A stretch of DNA of 47,838 nucleotides from Peptococcaceae bacterium (GTDB lineage Bacteria > Bacillota > DSM-521 > Neomoorellales > Neomoorellaceae). The stretch lies in contig DOLC01000074.1 in the NCBI GenBank assembly GCA_003509545.1, positions 1 to 47,838 on the forward strand, written 5' to 3'. Shown here piece by piece: positions 41,705 to 47,838 of this stretch. The notes under the pieces were generated by a model that saw only the letters and a list, made by a program, of their open reading frames with translations, was not told the DNA's origin and made no database searches. Every line of letters begins with the position of its first letter. Within the stretch, counting starts at the first letter, position 1. The position numbers and the translations under genes were made by a program.

Positions 41705-42085
41705 ATGGAGGTCCCCGTTAACCTGCGTTATTCCAAGGACCACGAATGGGTGGAAGTGGAAGGAAATAGGGCCCGCATAGGCATAACCGATTATGCCCAG
41801 CAGTCCCTGGGAGATATTGTTTTCGTGGAACTTCCCCAGGTGGGAGACGAGCTCACGGCCCAGGACAGCTTCGGCGTAGTGGAGTCCGTTAAGTCGGCCT
41901 CCGATGTCTACACTCCTGTTTCCGGCAAGGTGGTAACCGTAAATGAAGCGCTTCTGGACAGCCCCCAGCTTATAAACAGCGATCCCTACGGCAAGGGGTG
42001 GCTGATCGAAGTAGAGATGAATGACCCCTCCGAGGTAGACAACCTCCTGGATGCCGAGAGCTACCGGAAGCTCATCAGCGAGTAA
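41705..42085 (+). CDS. gcvH: GcvH, lipoyl carrier H protein
   Basis: The 126-residue protein is a standard H protein: NLRYSKDHEWVEVEGNRARI, then DIVFVELPQVGDE and the lipoylation site VVESVKSASDVYTPVSG with Lys63. The C-terminus (PYGKGWLIEVEM) is intact. H protein shuttles aminomethyl groups in the glycine cleavage system; here no gcvT or gcvP is nearby. It lies 19 bases after flxA with its own GAGGAGGGCTAAAGGCC site. A role as lipoate-based substrate of HdrB is attractive by analogy to sHdr systems with lipoate-binding proteins, but is inference. Confidence 0.93.
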   Translation: MEVPVNLRYSKDHEWVEVEGNRARIGITDYAQQSLGDIVFVELPQVGDELTAQDSFGVVESVKSASDVYTPVSGKVVTVNEALLDSPQLINSDPYGKGWLIEVEMNDPSEVDNLLDAESYRKLISE

Positions 42086-42100
42086 GGAGGACCGGAGCCG

Positions 42101-42871
42101 GTGGGAGGGGGAAAAGGGGCGGATTATCACCTCCATGGGTTGGCCCATGGAGGTCTGCCCCATACACTGGAGAAACTGTGGCCTTACGTAGAGGCGGCCC
42201 GGAAGGCCGGCCTGGACGAGATCGGTTTTGCCGAACACGACCGCTACCTCACGGAGCTTGATTTCGAGGTTTTTGCCGAGATAAGGCGCTTCGCTCCTTT
42301 ACCCGTACGCCAGGGCATCGAGATCGATTTTCGCCCGACCAGGTCTGATCTGCGGGATATCGCAGCCCTACCCTGGGATTACATCATCGGCTCCGTTCAC
42401 CACCTCGGCGATTGGGCCTTCGACGCCCCGGGGGAAGAGGCGCGCTTTGAGGACTGGGACCCAGACGAGCTTTACCTCAGCTATTTCGACCTGGTGGCCA
42501 GGGCGGCCCGGACCGGGTTTTTCCAGATTATAGGACACCTGGATCTTATAAAGATTTACGGCCACCGGCCGCGCAGGCCGGTGGTGGAGCTGGCCGAACC
42601 TGCCTTAAGGGCCATAGCGGCGACCGGGGCGGCCGTGGAAGTCAATACGGCAGGGCTGTTTAAACCGGTGGGGGAGATCTATCCCTCCCGGGAACTCCTG
42701 GAGCGCTGCTTCGTCCTGGGCATCCCCGTAACCATTAGCTCCGACGCCCACAGCCCGGGGGAGGTGGGCAGGGCGCGGGAAGAGGCCCTGGCTTTGGTGC
42801 GGGAGGTCGGGTATGACCGGGTGGCCACTTTCCGGGGCCGTCAGCTGATACCTGTTCCCCTGAACGGATGA
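42101..42871 (+). CDS. PHP-domain phosphatase, histidinol-phosphatase (HisK/HisJ) type
   Basis: The 256-residue protein has the PHP metal-binding motifs DYHLHG, FAEHDRY, GSVHHLGDW, GHLDLI and SSDAHSP. These fit the PHP family that includes HisK-type histidinol phosphatases. The substrate cannot be fixed: other his genes are absent here, and nucleotide or sugar phosphates remain possible. The GTG start follows AAGGAGGACCGGAGCCG. It is 15 bases after gcvH and may be the last gene of the Hdr operon; a terminator lies 117 bases beyond. Confidence 0.85.
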   Translation: MGGGKGADYHLHGLAHGGLPHTLEKLWPYVEAARKAGLDEIGFAEHDRYLTELDFEVFAEIRRFAPLPVRQGIEIDFRPTRSDLRDIAALPWDYIIGSVHHLGDWAFDAPGEEARFEDWDPDELYLSYFDLVARAARTGFFQIIGHLDLIKIYGHRPRRPVVELAEPALRAIAATGAAVEVNTAGLFKPVGEIYPSRELLERCFVLGIPVTISSDAHSPGEVGRAREEALALVREVGYDRVATFRGRQLIPVPLNG

Positions 42872-42987
42872 ACCCGGGGCTTGGCGCTTCTCACCACCGG
42901 CGCGACTTGGCGGTGGGCAGAAATTTGCGGGCCTCGGCTCCCGCGGGGGACGCGGTTTCCTGCTCCTGTGCCCCGGGCAGCCGGGCC

Positions 42988-43018
42988 GGGGGTGAAATCA
43001 CCCCTCATTTTTTGTTTT
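42988..43018 (+). terminator. Intrinsic terminator after the PHP gene
   Basis: GGGGTG (42989-42994) pairs with CACCCC (42999-43004) around the loop AAAT, followed by TCATTTTTTGTTTT. It closes the hdr-flx-gcvH-php operon. Confidence 0.85.
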
Positions 43019-43030
43019 ATGCTAAGACAC

Positions 43031-43175
43031 CCATGCCGCCGAGCGGCACCAGCACAAGGATGAAGACAACGGGCCGGCATGCAAACAAAAACAATGCCGG
43101 CCCGGAGAGAAGTTATTTTCGGGGTAGACGTTCATGCCGCCTGCGGCGGCACCAGCAGGAAGATGAAAATGCTAA
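43031..43175. repeat. Repeat family B, copy 1
   Basis: Two similar modules, CATGCCGCC...GGCACCAGCA...GATGAA, lie at 43031-43064 and 43132-43166. Between them GGGCCGGCA (43071-43079) pairs with TGCCGGCCC (43095-43103). The 33 bases 43088-43120 are identical, inverted, to 47044-47076. With flanking sequence this fills most of the 638-base gap from the PHP gene to the perR gene. A frame through it (42868-43296) has no homology and was not called. Confidence 0.75.
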
Positions 43176-43339
43176 AGCGTATTTTCTGGGGAGGCTAATG
43201 CCGAGGAAGAATCCAAGTATGGTCGAGGCGCCTGCTCCTTGGATACCGGCGCCGGTCAGAATACCTCGTTTTAGGCAGGGGAAGGGGATTATTTAGCGAA
43301 TATTTTAAAGAGGAGCCCGGACTGAGGGCCGGTTTGGCC

Positions 43340-43396
43340 TGCTAAGGAAACCATAAGCGAGCAGAAACCGAGCAGGCCTGGAATCAAAATGGATGG
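43340..43396 (+). repeat. Repeat family A, 3' fragment
   Basis: GCGAGCAGAAACCGAGCAGGCC followed by GGAATCAAAATGGATGG resembles the 3' end of family A (GCGAGCGATAGCCAAGCAGGCC, GGAATCAAAACTGGGGAT). The 5' half was not found. It lies just upstream of the promoter of the Fur-family gene. Confidence 0.6.
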
Positions 43397-43424
43397 TCGG
43401 AACAGATACGCCAGAAACCATCGG

Positions 43425-43454
43425 TTGACACGGATAATAAGAAGGGGGTAAAAT
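43425..43454 (+). promoter_or_regulatory. Sigma-A-type promoter of the Fur-family gene
   Basis: TTGACA (43425-43430) and TAAAAT (43449-43454) are separated by 18 bases, about 56 bases upstream of the GTG start. The AT-rich stretch between the -10 box and the gene could contain an operator, but no clear PerR or Fur box was seen. Confidence 0.75.
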
Positions 43455-43509
43455 AAAAAAACTAAACAGTAACTATTGCTAATTGAAAAAGGGAGTAAGG
43501 TGAAATAAA

Positions 43510-43929
43510 GTGGAACGCGAAAGCCATTTGAAACGGGCGGCCAGGCGCATGACCAAACAGAAAAAGACCATTTTGGAGATCCTCCGCAGCACCACGTCGC
43601 ACCCTACAGCCGACTGGATCTATGCCGAAGCGCGAAAGGTCTTGCCGGACATAAGTTTGGGCACCGTGTACCGGAACCTGCATGTTTTAAAAGAAGACGG
43701 GGAGATTATGGAGCTCAATTACGGCAGCACCTATAGCCGTTATGACGGCAATCCCCAAAATCACTACCACTTCGTCTGCGTGAATTGCGGCGCCGTCCGG
43801 GACGTGGATATGCCGGTGCTTCCGGAACTGGAAAAGAGGGCGGAGGAAGTGGGCGCAGGCGAAGTGTTCTATCATAGATTGGAGTTTTACGGGCTGTGCC
43901 CTCACTGCCGGAAAGAAAAGAGGATGTAA
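43510..43929 (+). CDS. Fur/PerR-family metal-dependent repressor
   Basis: The 139-residue Fur-family protein has a winged-helix domain (RMTKQKKTILEILRSTTSHP, DISLGTVYRNLHVLKEDG). The metal-binding domain contains SRYDGNPQNHYHFVC and two zinc CxxC pairs, CVNC and CPHC. The Asp in RYDG sits at the position of PerR Asp85 (Asn or other in Fur-type iron sensors by usage), and the HYH pattern matches PerR, so a peroxide-sensing role is favoured. It starts with GTG after GGGAGTAAGGTG. It may regulate itself or oxidative-stress genes elsewhere. Confidence 0.88.
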   Translation: MERESHLKRAARRMTKQKKTILEILRSTTSHPTADWIYAEARKVLPDISLGTVYRNLHVLKEDGEIMELNYGSTYSRYDGNPQNHYHFVCVNCGAVRDVDMPVLPELEKRAEEVGAGEVFYHRLEFYGLCPHCRKEKRM

Positions 43930-43993
43930 TTAGAGTTTGAGGGCGTCAAGGGGTTGCGCCGGTGGCCGAAAATAGAGAGATGAGAGGTTTCCA

Positions 43994-46006
43994 ATGGAGG
44001 GGGCGGCACCGGTGGGAGAAGCGGTAAAGATAGAAGCTGCTACGGTTGAAGAGGCCATAAGGCGGGCCATGGAATTGCTGGGCGTTTCCCGGGAGGAGCT
44101 GGAGGTGGAGGTTCTGGACGAGGGTTCTAGGGGGTTCGCGGGCCTCGGACGCCGTCCGGCCGCGATACGCGCTCGGGTTAAGGCCGAAGGGGACGGCCGG
44201 GGACACAGGGAGGGGGAAGAAGAGGAAGGAGGAAAGCCCGAACGGGGCTTGCAGGAACTCGAAGAGGAACCTCGGGGGATCGGCCGGATCCAGAACGGCA
44301 GGTTGTTGGTGGAAGGCGGCGGCCCGGTAACCGTGATCCCTAATCCCCATTTCGAGCTTTATGTTAACGGGAGTCTGGTGGAAGGGGAGGCCCAGGTGAC
44401 CGCCGGGGACAGTGTAGAGATTAAGGGGAAAGAGGAATGGGAACCGGGCCGGTGGCAGGTTACCGTCCGGGAGGGAGGGTTGGTGGCCGTGGTCTCCCTT
44501 TTTCCCGCCCGCAAGCGCGTTTGGAAGCCCGTGGATCAGCCTCCCTCCTGGAGGCTGGAATTGAGGGGCAGGGCTTTCGAGGAACTCCTACCGCCCGTAA
44601 CCCGGGAAGAATTGCAGCAGGAACTCCTGCGGCAGAATATAGTGTACGGTGTAGATTACGAAGCCCTGGAGGAAGTTTGCCGGCGGGTAGAAGCTGGGGA
44701 AGTGGTTATCGCCCGGGGAAGGCCACCCAGTCCCCCCCAAGATCCGTGGATCGAGTATTTCTTCGACTTGAGGGAAACCAGCCGGAGGGAAGTAGGGGAG
44801 GACGAGAGGGTCGACTACCGGGAGCTGGTGGTGCGTTCTTCGGTCCAGCCGGGGGACCTTTTGGCCGAATGGCATCCGGGCAAGCCCGGAGAGGCGGGCG
44901 TTACGGTGACCGGTCAACCCATCCCGCCGCGCCCCCCAAAAGAACAGGTTTTGGTGGCCGGACGGGGGACGGCCTTGAGGGAGGACGGCCGGCGGTGTGT
45001 AGCGGCCGCCGAGGGGCGCCCGGTGGTGGCCAGGCGCGGGCCGAAGGTCATTGTAGAAGTGGTGCCTGTTCTGGTACACCAGGGAGATGTGAACCTCGCT
45101 TCAGGCAACCTCAAATTTAAAGGTAATATCGTCATCAGCGGCAATGTTACCGAGACCATGACGGTAGTGGCCACGCGGGACGTGGAGGTCAACGGGGATG
45201 TCACCCAGGCCATCGTCCGGGCGGGGGGATCCATCCTGGTGCGCCGCAACGCCATAGGGAGCACCTTAGTGGCCGGGGGTAGGGGATCCCTTCTGGTCCA
45301 AATGGCCTGCCTCCTTTCCGACCTGAAGGAACAGATGGACAGTTTGGTACAAGCCTTAATGCAGTTGGAAAATATCGTAAAGTCCCGGGACGGGTATGTA
45401 ATAAATGTGCTCATAGAAAACAAATTTAAGAGTATCCCGGAATTGATAATCAAGCTGGAGGCGGCCTCTAAAAGCATTGACATGCAAGATGAAGAGGGAC
45501 AGAGGTTGTGGCGGCTTATACAGACCTTGATACAAGCCTTCCGCTCTCCTGCCGCTCGTCAGAGTCTGACCCTCCCTTCTTTAAAGGAAATGTTGGTTGA
45601 CGTGGAGGAAATGGCCCGGTACTGTTGCGAGGTGCCCCAGGACGACGGCCACGTGACCGTTAGTTACGCCCTGAACAGCAAAATTCAGGCCCAGGGCCGT
45701 GTCAAGATTGTCGGGCGCGGCTGTTTTAACACGGAAATAGTGGCAGGGGGCGACGTGGAAATCAACGGCGTTTTCCGGGCCGGCAGTCTTTACGCCGAGG
45801 GCAACGTATTCATTCGGGAAATGGGTTCCGGCGGAGGGGCCAGGACGGTTGCCCGGGTGGCCGCGGGGAAGACCATCAAGGTGGGCAAGGTATGGCCTAA
45901 CTGTGTGCTGCAGATAGGGAAGCGGACCCACGCCGTCGACGGCGAAGAACATCAAGTTATGGCCTACCTTAACAGCGAGGGAGAAATAATTTTGGGCACC
46001 TTTTAG
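43994..46006 (+). CDS. Jag_N-FapA (DUF342) protein
   Basis: The 670-residue protein starts with a Jag_N module (residues about 11-65, KIEAATVEEAIRRAMELLGV, GSRGFAGLG), an acidic linker and a further beta domain. Residues about 200-670 form the FapA/DUF342 region: DYRELVVRSSVQPGD, then right-handed beta-helix-like segments (GNIVISGNVTETMTVVATRD, GDVEINGVFRAGSLYAEGNV) split by a coiled-coil insertion. FapA-type proteins are linked to cell-shape, flagella or polymer formation; exact role unknown. Jag_N binds RNA-related or envelope regulators in Jag/KhpB. The ATG follows GAGAGAGGTTTCC. Confidence 0.85.
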   Translation: MEGAAPVGEAVKIEAATVEEAIRRAMELLGVSREELEVEVLDEGSRGFAGLGRRPAAIRARVKAEGDGRGHREGEEEEGGKPERGLQELEEEPRGIGRIQNGRLLVEGGGPVTVIPNPHFELYVNGSLVEGEAQVTAGDSVEIKGKEEWEPGRWQVTVREGGLVAVVSLFPARKRVWKPVDQPPSWRLELRGRAFEELLPPVTREELQQELLRQNIVYGVDYEALEEVCRRVEAGEVVIARGRPPSPPQDPWIEYFFDLRETSRREVGEDERVDYRELVVRSSVQPGDLLAEWHPGKPGEAGVTVTGQPIPPRPPKEQVLVAGRGTALREDGRRCVAAAEGRPVVARRGPKVIVEVVPVLVHQGDVNLASGNLKFKGNIVISGNVTETMTVVATRDVEVNGDVTQAIVRAGGSILVRRNAIGSTLVAGGRGSLLVQMACLLSDLKEQMDSLVQALMQLENIVKSRDGYVINVLIENKFKSIPELIIKLEAASKSIDMQDEEGQRLWRLIQTLIQAFRSPAARQSLTLPSLKEMLVDVEEMARYCCEVPQDDGHVTVSYALNSKIQAQGRVKIVGRGCFNTEIVAGGDVEINGVFRAGSLYAEGNVFIREMGSGGGARTVARVAAGKTIKVGKVWPNCVLQIGKRTHAVDGEEHQVMAYLNSEGEIILGTF

Positions 46007-46040
46007 ACGAGGAGTATAGGCTAAGGAGGTTACCAGGCGG

Positions 46041-46721
46041 GTGCAGGAAGCTTGGACTTATCTGCGCCAGATCCCCCTCTTTGCGGATCTTACCGAGGAA
46101 GAACTTAAGAAAATCGCCGACTTGGCCATCACCAAGCGCTACCGCAAGAATATGTATATCTTCCTGGAGGGAGAGCCGGGCACGGCCTTTTACTTCGTAA
46201 AGTCAGGGGCCATCAAGCTCTTTCAAGTTCTGGAGGACGGGCGGGAAAAGATTCTGCACTTCGTCCGGGAGGGGGAAATTTTTGCCGAGGTCGTCCTCTT
46301 TGACGGCGGGCCGTATCCCGCCACCGCCGAGACCCTGGAAGACACCGAAGTAGGCTGCATCCGCAACCGGGACATGGAGGACCTGCTGCGCCGCAACGGT
46401 GATATAGCCGTGAAAATCATAAAGGTTATGAGCTGCCGGTTGCGGCAGGCCCAGACCCATATTCGAGATTTGGCACTGAGGGGTGCCTACGGCCGCATGG
46501 CCAGCGCTCTGCTGCAGCTGGCCCAAGAATACGGTAGGGAGAAAGGTGGTAAAATACTTATCGATCTCACCTTAAGCCAGCAGGAGATGGCCAATCTCAT
46601 AGGTACCTCAAGGGAGACGGTGGCCCGCATATTGGGTGAGTTCCGGCGCCTGGGGGCCATTCGGATGGAAAAACAGCGTATCACCATCGTGGAGCCCGAA
46701 CAGCTCAAGGCCTGGATTTAG
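46041..46721 (+). CDS. Crp/Fnr-family transcriptional regulator
   Basis: The 226-residue regulator has an N-terminal cyclic-nucleotide-type barrel (FLEGEPGTAFYFVKSGAIKL, GEIFAEVVLFDGG) and a C-terminal winged helix with recognition motif LSQQEMANLIGTSRETVARI. No N-terminal Cys cluster as in oxygen-sensing Fnr is visible; Cys occurs only in the AEVGCIRN and SCRL regions, so the ligand is unknown. The GTG start is 10 bases after TAAGGAGGT. It follows the FapA gene by 34 bases and may be co-transcribed. Confidence 0.92.
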   Translation: MQEAWTYLRQIPLFADLTEEELKKIADLAITKRYRKNMYIFLEGEPGTAFYFVKSGAIKLFQVLEDGREKILHFVREGEIFAEVVLFDGGPYPATAETLEDTEVGCIRNRDMEDLLRRNGDIAVKIIKVMSCRLRQAQTHIRDLALRGAYGRMASALLQLAQEYGREKGGKILIDLTLSQQEMANLIGTSRETVARILGEFRRLGAIRMEKQRITIVEPEQLKAWI

Positions 46722-46782
46722 GCCGTTTAGCCCCGCAAACCTGCTGCCCGGGCCCAATAAAGTACCTTTTAAACTAAAGCTC

Positions 46783-46812
46783 TTGCGAAAACCGTGCAAG
46801 GCATTATAGAAT
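46783..46812 (+). promoter_or_regulatory. Candidate promoter of the 36-residue gene
   Basis: TTGCGA (46783-46788) with TATAGA (46805-46810, 16-base spacer) or TAGAAT (46807-46812, 18-base spacer) resembles a sigma-A promoter. It lies about 45 bases upstream of a strong ribosome site and a small gene. Confidence 0.5.
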
Positions 46813-46855
46813 AATTAGCAGTAAATCCACACGTCCGGTTTAGGAGGGTGTAAGG

Positions 46856-46966
46856 ATGAACTACGAAAGGGAAAAGGGTAGCTATAGAGATCTTTCCCAG
46901 GAGGCCTGGCTGGAGCGTTTGCAGTGGCTGGGCATCACGGTGGAAAAAGTAGAAGACCACGGTTAA
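46856..46966 (+). CDS. Small gene encoding 36 residues, function unknown
   Basis: ATG 46856 follows TAGGAGGGTGTAAGG and begins a 36-codon frame (MNYEREKGSYRDLSQEAWLE, then a helix ending VEKVEDHG) with a TAA stop. An upstream promoter-like pair and a strong terminator 31 bases after the stop make this a complete small transcription unit. The peptide is charged, probably an amphipathic helix, with no signal or membrane segment. The family was not recognised. Confidence 0.75.
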   Translation: MNYEREKGSYRDLSQEAWLERLQWLGITVEKVEDHG

Positions 46967-46996
46967 ACTTTTAGGTACAACCTCGGTACCGCCTGC

Positions 46997-47022
46997 CCCC
47001 GTCCGCGGGGTTTTTTGTTTTT
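46997..47022 (+). terminator. Intrinsic terminator after the small gene
   Basis: CCCCG-TCCG-CGGGG (46997-47010) is followed by TTTTTTGTTTTT. It ends the 36-residue gene transcript. Confidence 0.9.
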
Positions 47023-47043
47023 ATACGTAAAGGTTCCTACCCA

Positions 47044-47330
47044 GAAAATAACTTCTCTCCGGGCCGGCATTGTTTTCGCTCGCTAAGTGGTCCTCGCGGA
47101 GCAGCCTACGGCTCAGCCTCGGGCTCGGGCGGGGTTCCCGGCCTATTCAGCATCCACTCTTCAGAGGCCGGCCTCGGACTTCCTGTCCTCGGCCCCGCCC
47201 TCCCTCCTCGGCTTCGCCAAGGCTGCTCACCCGCTCGGACCAAATCGCTCGCAGGGGAGAATTGCCGGCCCGCTATTTTCCTCTTTCTGCTGGTGCCGCT
47301 CGGCGGCATGAGCGTCTACCCCGGTTTTCC
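47044..47330 (-). repeat. Repeat family B, copy 2 with about 190-bp interior
   Basis: Read on the minus strand, the CATGCCGCC...GGCACCAGCAG module (47277-47310) and GGGCCGGCA are followed by about 190 bases. The 33-base block identical to 43088-43120 (here 47044-47076) comes next. In copy 1 the two parts are joined directly. The interior is bounded by GCGAGCGA at both ends. It occupies most of the 493-base gap between the small gene and the zinc-ribbon gene; no gene was seen in it. Confidence 0.7.
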
Positions 47331-47385
47331 GAGTTTTCGGCGGCGGTTGGAAAATGAATTGTCTTAACGGGGAACACCTTCTTTA

Positions 47386-47414
47386 TTGACAGCGAAAGAT
47401 ACAGATAGTAAAAT
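47386..47414 (+). promoter_or_regulatory. Sigma-A-type promoter of the zinc-ribbon gene
   Basis: TTGACA (47386-47391) and TAAAAT (47409-47414) are separated by an ideal 17 bases, 45 bases before the GTG start of the FmdB-type gene. Confidence 0.85.
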
Positions 47415-47459
47415 AGGAGACGGCGAAGAACGAGACAAAAAAACTTAGGGGGTGATAGG

Positions 47460-47657
47460 GTGCCCACCTACGAGTTTCGCTGTCAGGATTGCGGGCATCG
47501 CTTTACCGTACAGCTTTCCTGGCGGGATAAGGACAAGGCCTCCTGCCCGTCCTGCGGTGGACGGCAGTTGCAGCAGCTTTTTACGGGCATAACGATATTG
47601 GCCGGAGGGGGCGGAGATGGGAGTTGCGCTGCCCCTGCCGGGAGCCGGTTCAGTTGA
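47460..47657 (+). CDS. FmdB-family zinc-ribbon protein
   Basis: The 65-residue protein starts MPTYEFRCQDCGHRF and has a second CPSC pair, giving a CxxC-CxxC zinc ribbon, then a glycine-rich tail. FmdB-family proteins are small putative regulatory or metal-handling proteins of uncertain function. The GTG start follows TTAGGGGGTGATAG. A strong promoter lies upstream. A hairpin (CTAGGGCC/GGTCCTAG, about 47668-47686) follows the stop but lacks a U-run. Confidence 0.88.
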   Translation: MPTYEFRCQDCGHRFTVQLSWRDKDKASCPSCGGRQLQQLFTGITILAGGGGDGSCAAPAGSRFS

Positions 47658-47714
47658 GGATAATGCCTAGGGCCGGCGGTCCTAGCGATCCAATAAGTCC
47701 GGGTTGCCTGAGTT

Positions 47715-47838
47715 ATCCCCACTTTTTGCAGGGCAGGCCTGCTTGGGCTTGGAAGCGAGCGAGCAAGCCTTCGCGGCTAGCCAAACTTAAGCTTGGCGAA
47801 AGGCGGAGGCGGGCCCGAGGGCATGTATCCTTGCGGCC
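47715..47838 (+). repeat. Repeat family A, 5' part (cut by window end)
   Basis: It starts ATCCCCACTTTTTGCAGGG and is nearly identical to the first part of the 10570 copy (GGCAGGCCTGCTTGGGCTTGG, CGAGCGAGCAAGCCTTCGCGG). It is preceded by CCTGAGTT as in that copy. The last 25 bases of the window are identical to positions 25-49. Confidence 0.85.

Noticed and set aside
43031..43079. Hydrophobic peptide (ILVLVPLGGMGVLA) coded on the minus strand of repeat B
   Set aside because: A short hydrophobic frame exists in two of three modules, but there is no ribosome site and the third module breaks it.
42868..43296. Open frame of 142 codons after the PHP gene
   Set aside because: It runs across an intrinsic terminator and repeat B modules and has no family features.
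1..47838. CRISPR array, tRNA, rRNA or transposase gene
   Set aside because: No regularly spaced short repeats, no cloverleaf and no transposase or integrase motif were seen on either strand.

Overview
The window is high-GC, low-AT-bias clostridial DNA. It carries flagellar genes in Gram-positive order, an alpha/beta-type SASP spore protein gene, a CheC/CheD/FliY chemotaxis set, and an RsbRST stressosome feeding a diguanylate cyclase. A heterodisulfide-reductase (Hdr) and flavin oxidoreductase (Flx) electron-bifurcation cluster is also present. Together these point to a thermophilic, anaerobic, spore-forming Firmicute close to Moorella or its family; that assignment is inference from gene content, not a database match. 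Both ends of the window lie inside copies of the same interspersed repeat, so it may be a whole contig that stopped at repeats.

Layout. 248-8148: late flagellar operon (flhA, flhF, flhG, a PilZ/YcgR protein, sigma-D, two membrane proteins, flgF- and flgG-type rod genes). 8595-13323: cheD, cheR, cheC, cheY, fliM, fliY, interrupted by two repeat copies. 13367-14642: minus-strand SASP, YflT-like stress protein and XRE regulator genes. 15213-24548: a second, unusual chemosensory cluster with a soluble receptor carrying two signalling tips, a protein of three CheW domains, CheB, a HEAT-repeat protein, CheR, a lone receiver, a CheA lacking its phosphotransfer domain, that domain as a separate protein, and an HD-GYP phosphodiesterase. 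24690-32609: stressosome (rsbR, rsbS, rsbT, rsbX), a diguanylate cyclase with an RsbU-like N-terminus, an EAL protein, a small unknown protein, a KaiC-like ATPase and another GGDEF protein. 32769-34863: a geranylgeranyl-reductase-type flavoprotein and a convergent Na/Pi transporter. 35058-42871: hdrC-hdrB-hdrA, flxD, flxC, flxB, flxA, gcvH and a PHP-domain phosphatase. 43510-47657: PerR/Fur, Jag_N-FapA, Crp/Fnr, a 36-residue small gene and an FmdB-type zinc ribbon.

The strongest unexpected signals are two in-frame TGA codons that must be read as selenocysteine to give complete proteins: one in HdrA (codon 195) and one in the FlxD/MvhD subunit next to it (codon 73). Each has a hairpin downstream at SECIS distance. 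The two proteins are neighbours in the predicted electron path from NAD(P)H through FlxABCD to HdrABC. A normal lipoylatable GcvH is encoded directly behind the complex.

The middle third reads as one large regulatory district for c-di-GMP. A chemosensory array without a recognisable sensor domain and a stressosome sit back to back with an HD-GYP, an EAL, two active-looking GGDEF proteins and a KaiC-like ATPase, while a PilZ flagellar brake protein lies upstream. Two interspersed repeat families (called A and B here) sit in the gaps. Family A has 12-bp terminal inverted repeats, and one copy is bracketed by a 15-bp direct repeat. No rRNA, tRNA, CRISPR array, transposase gene or prophage was seen.
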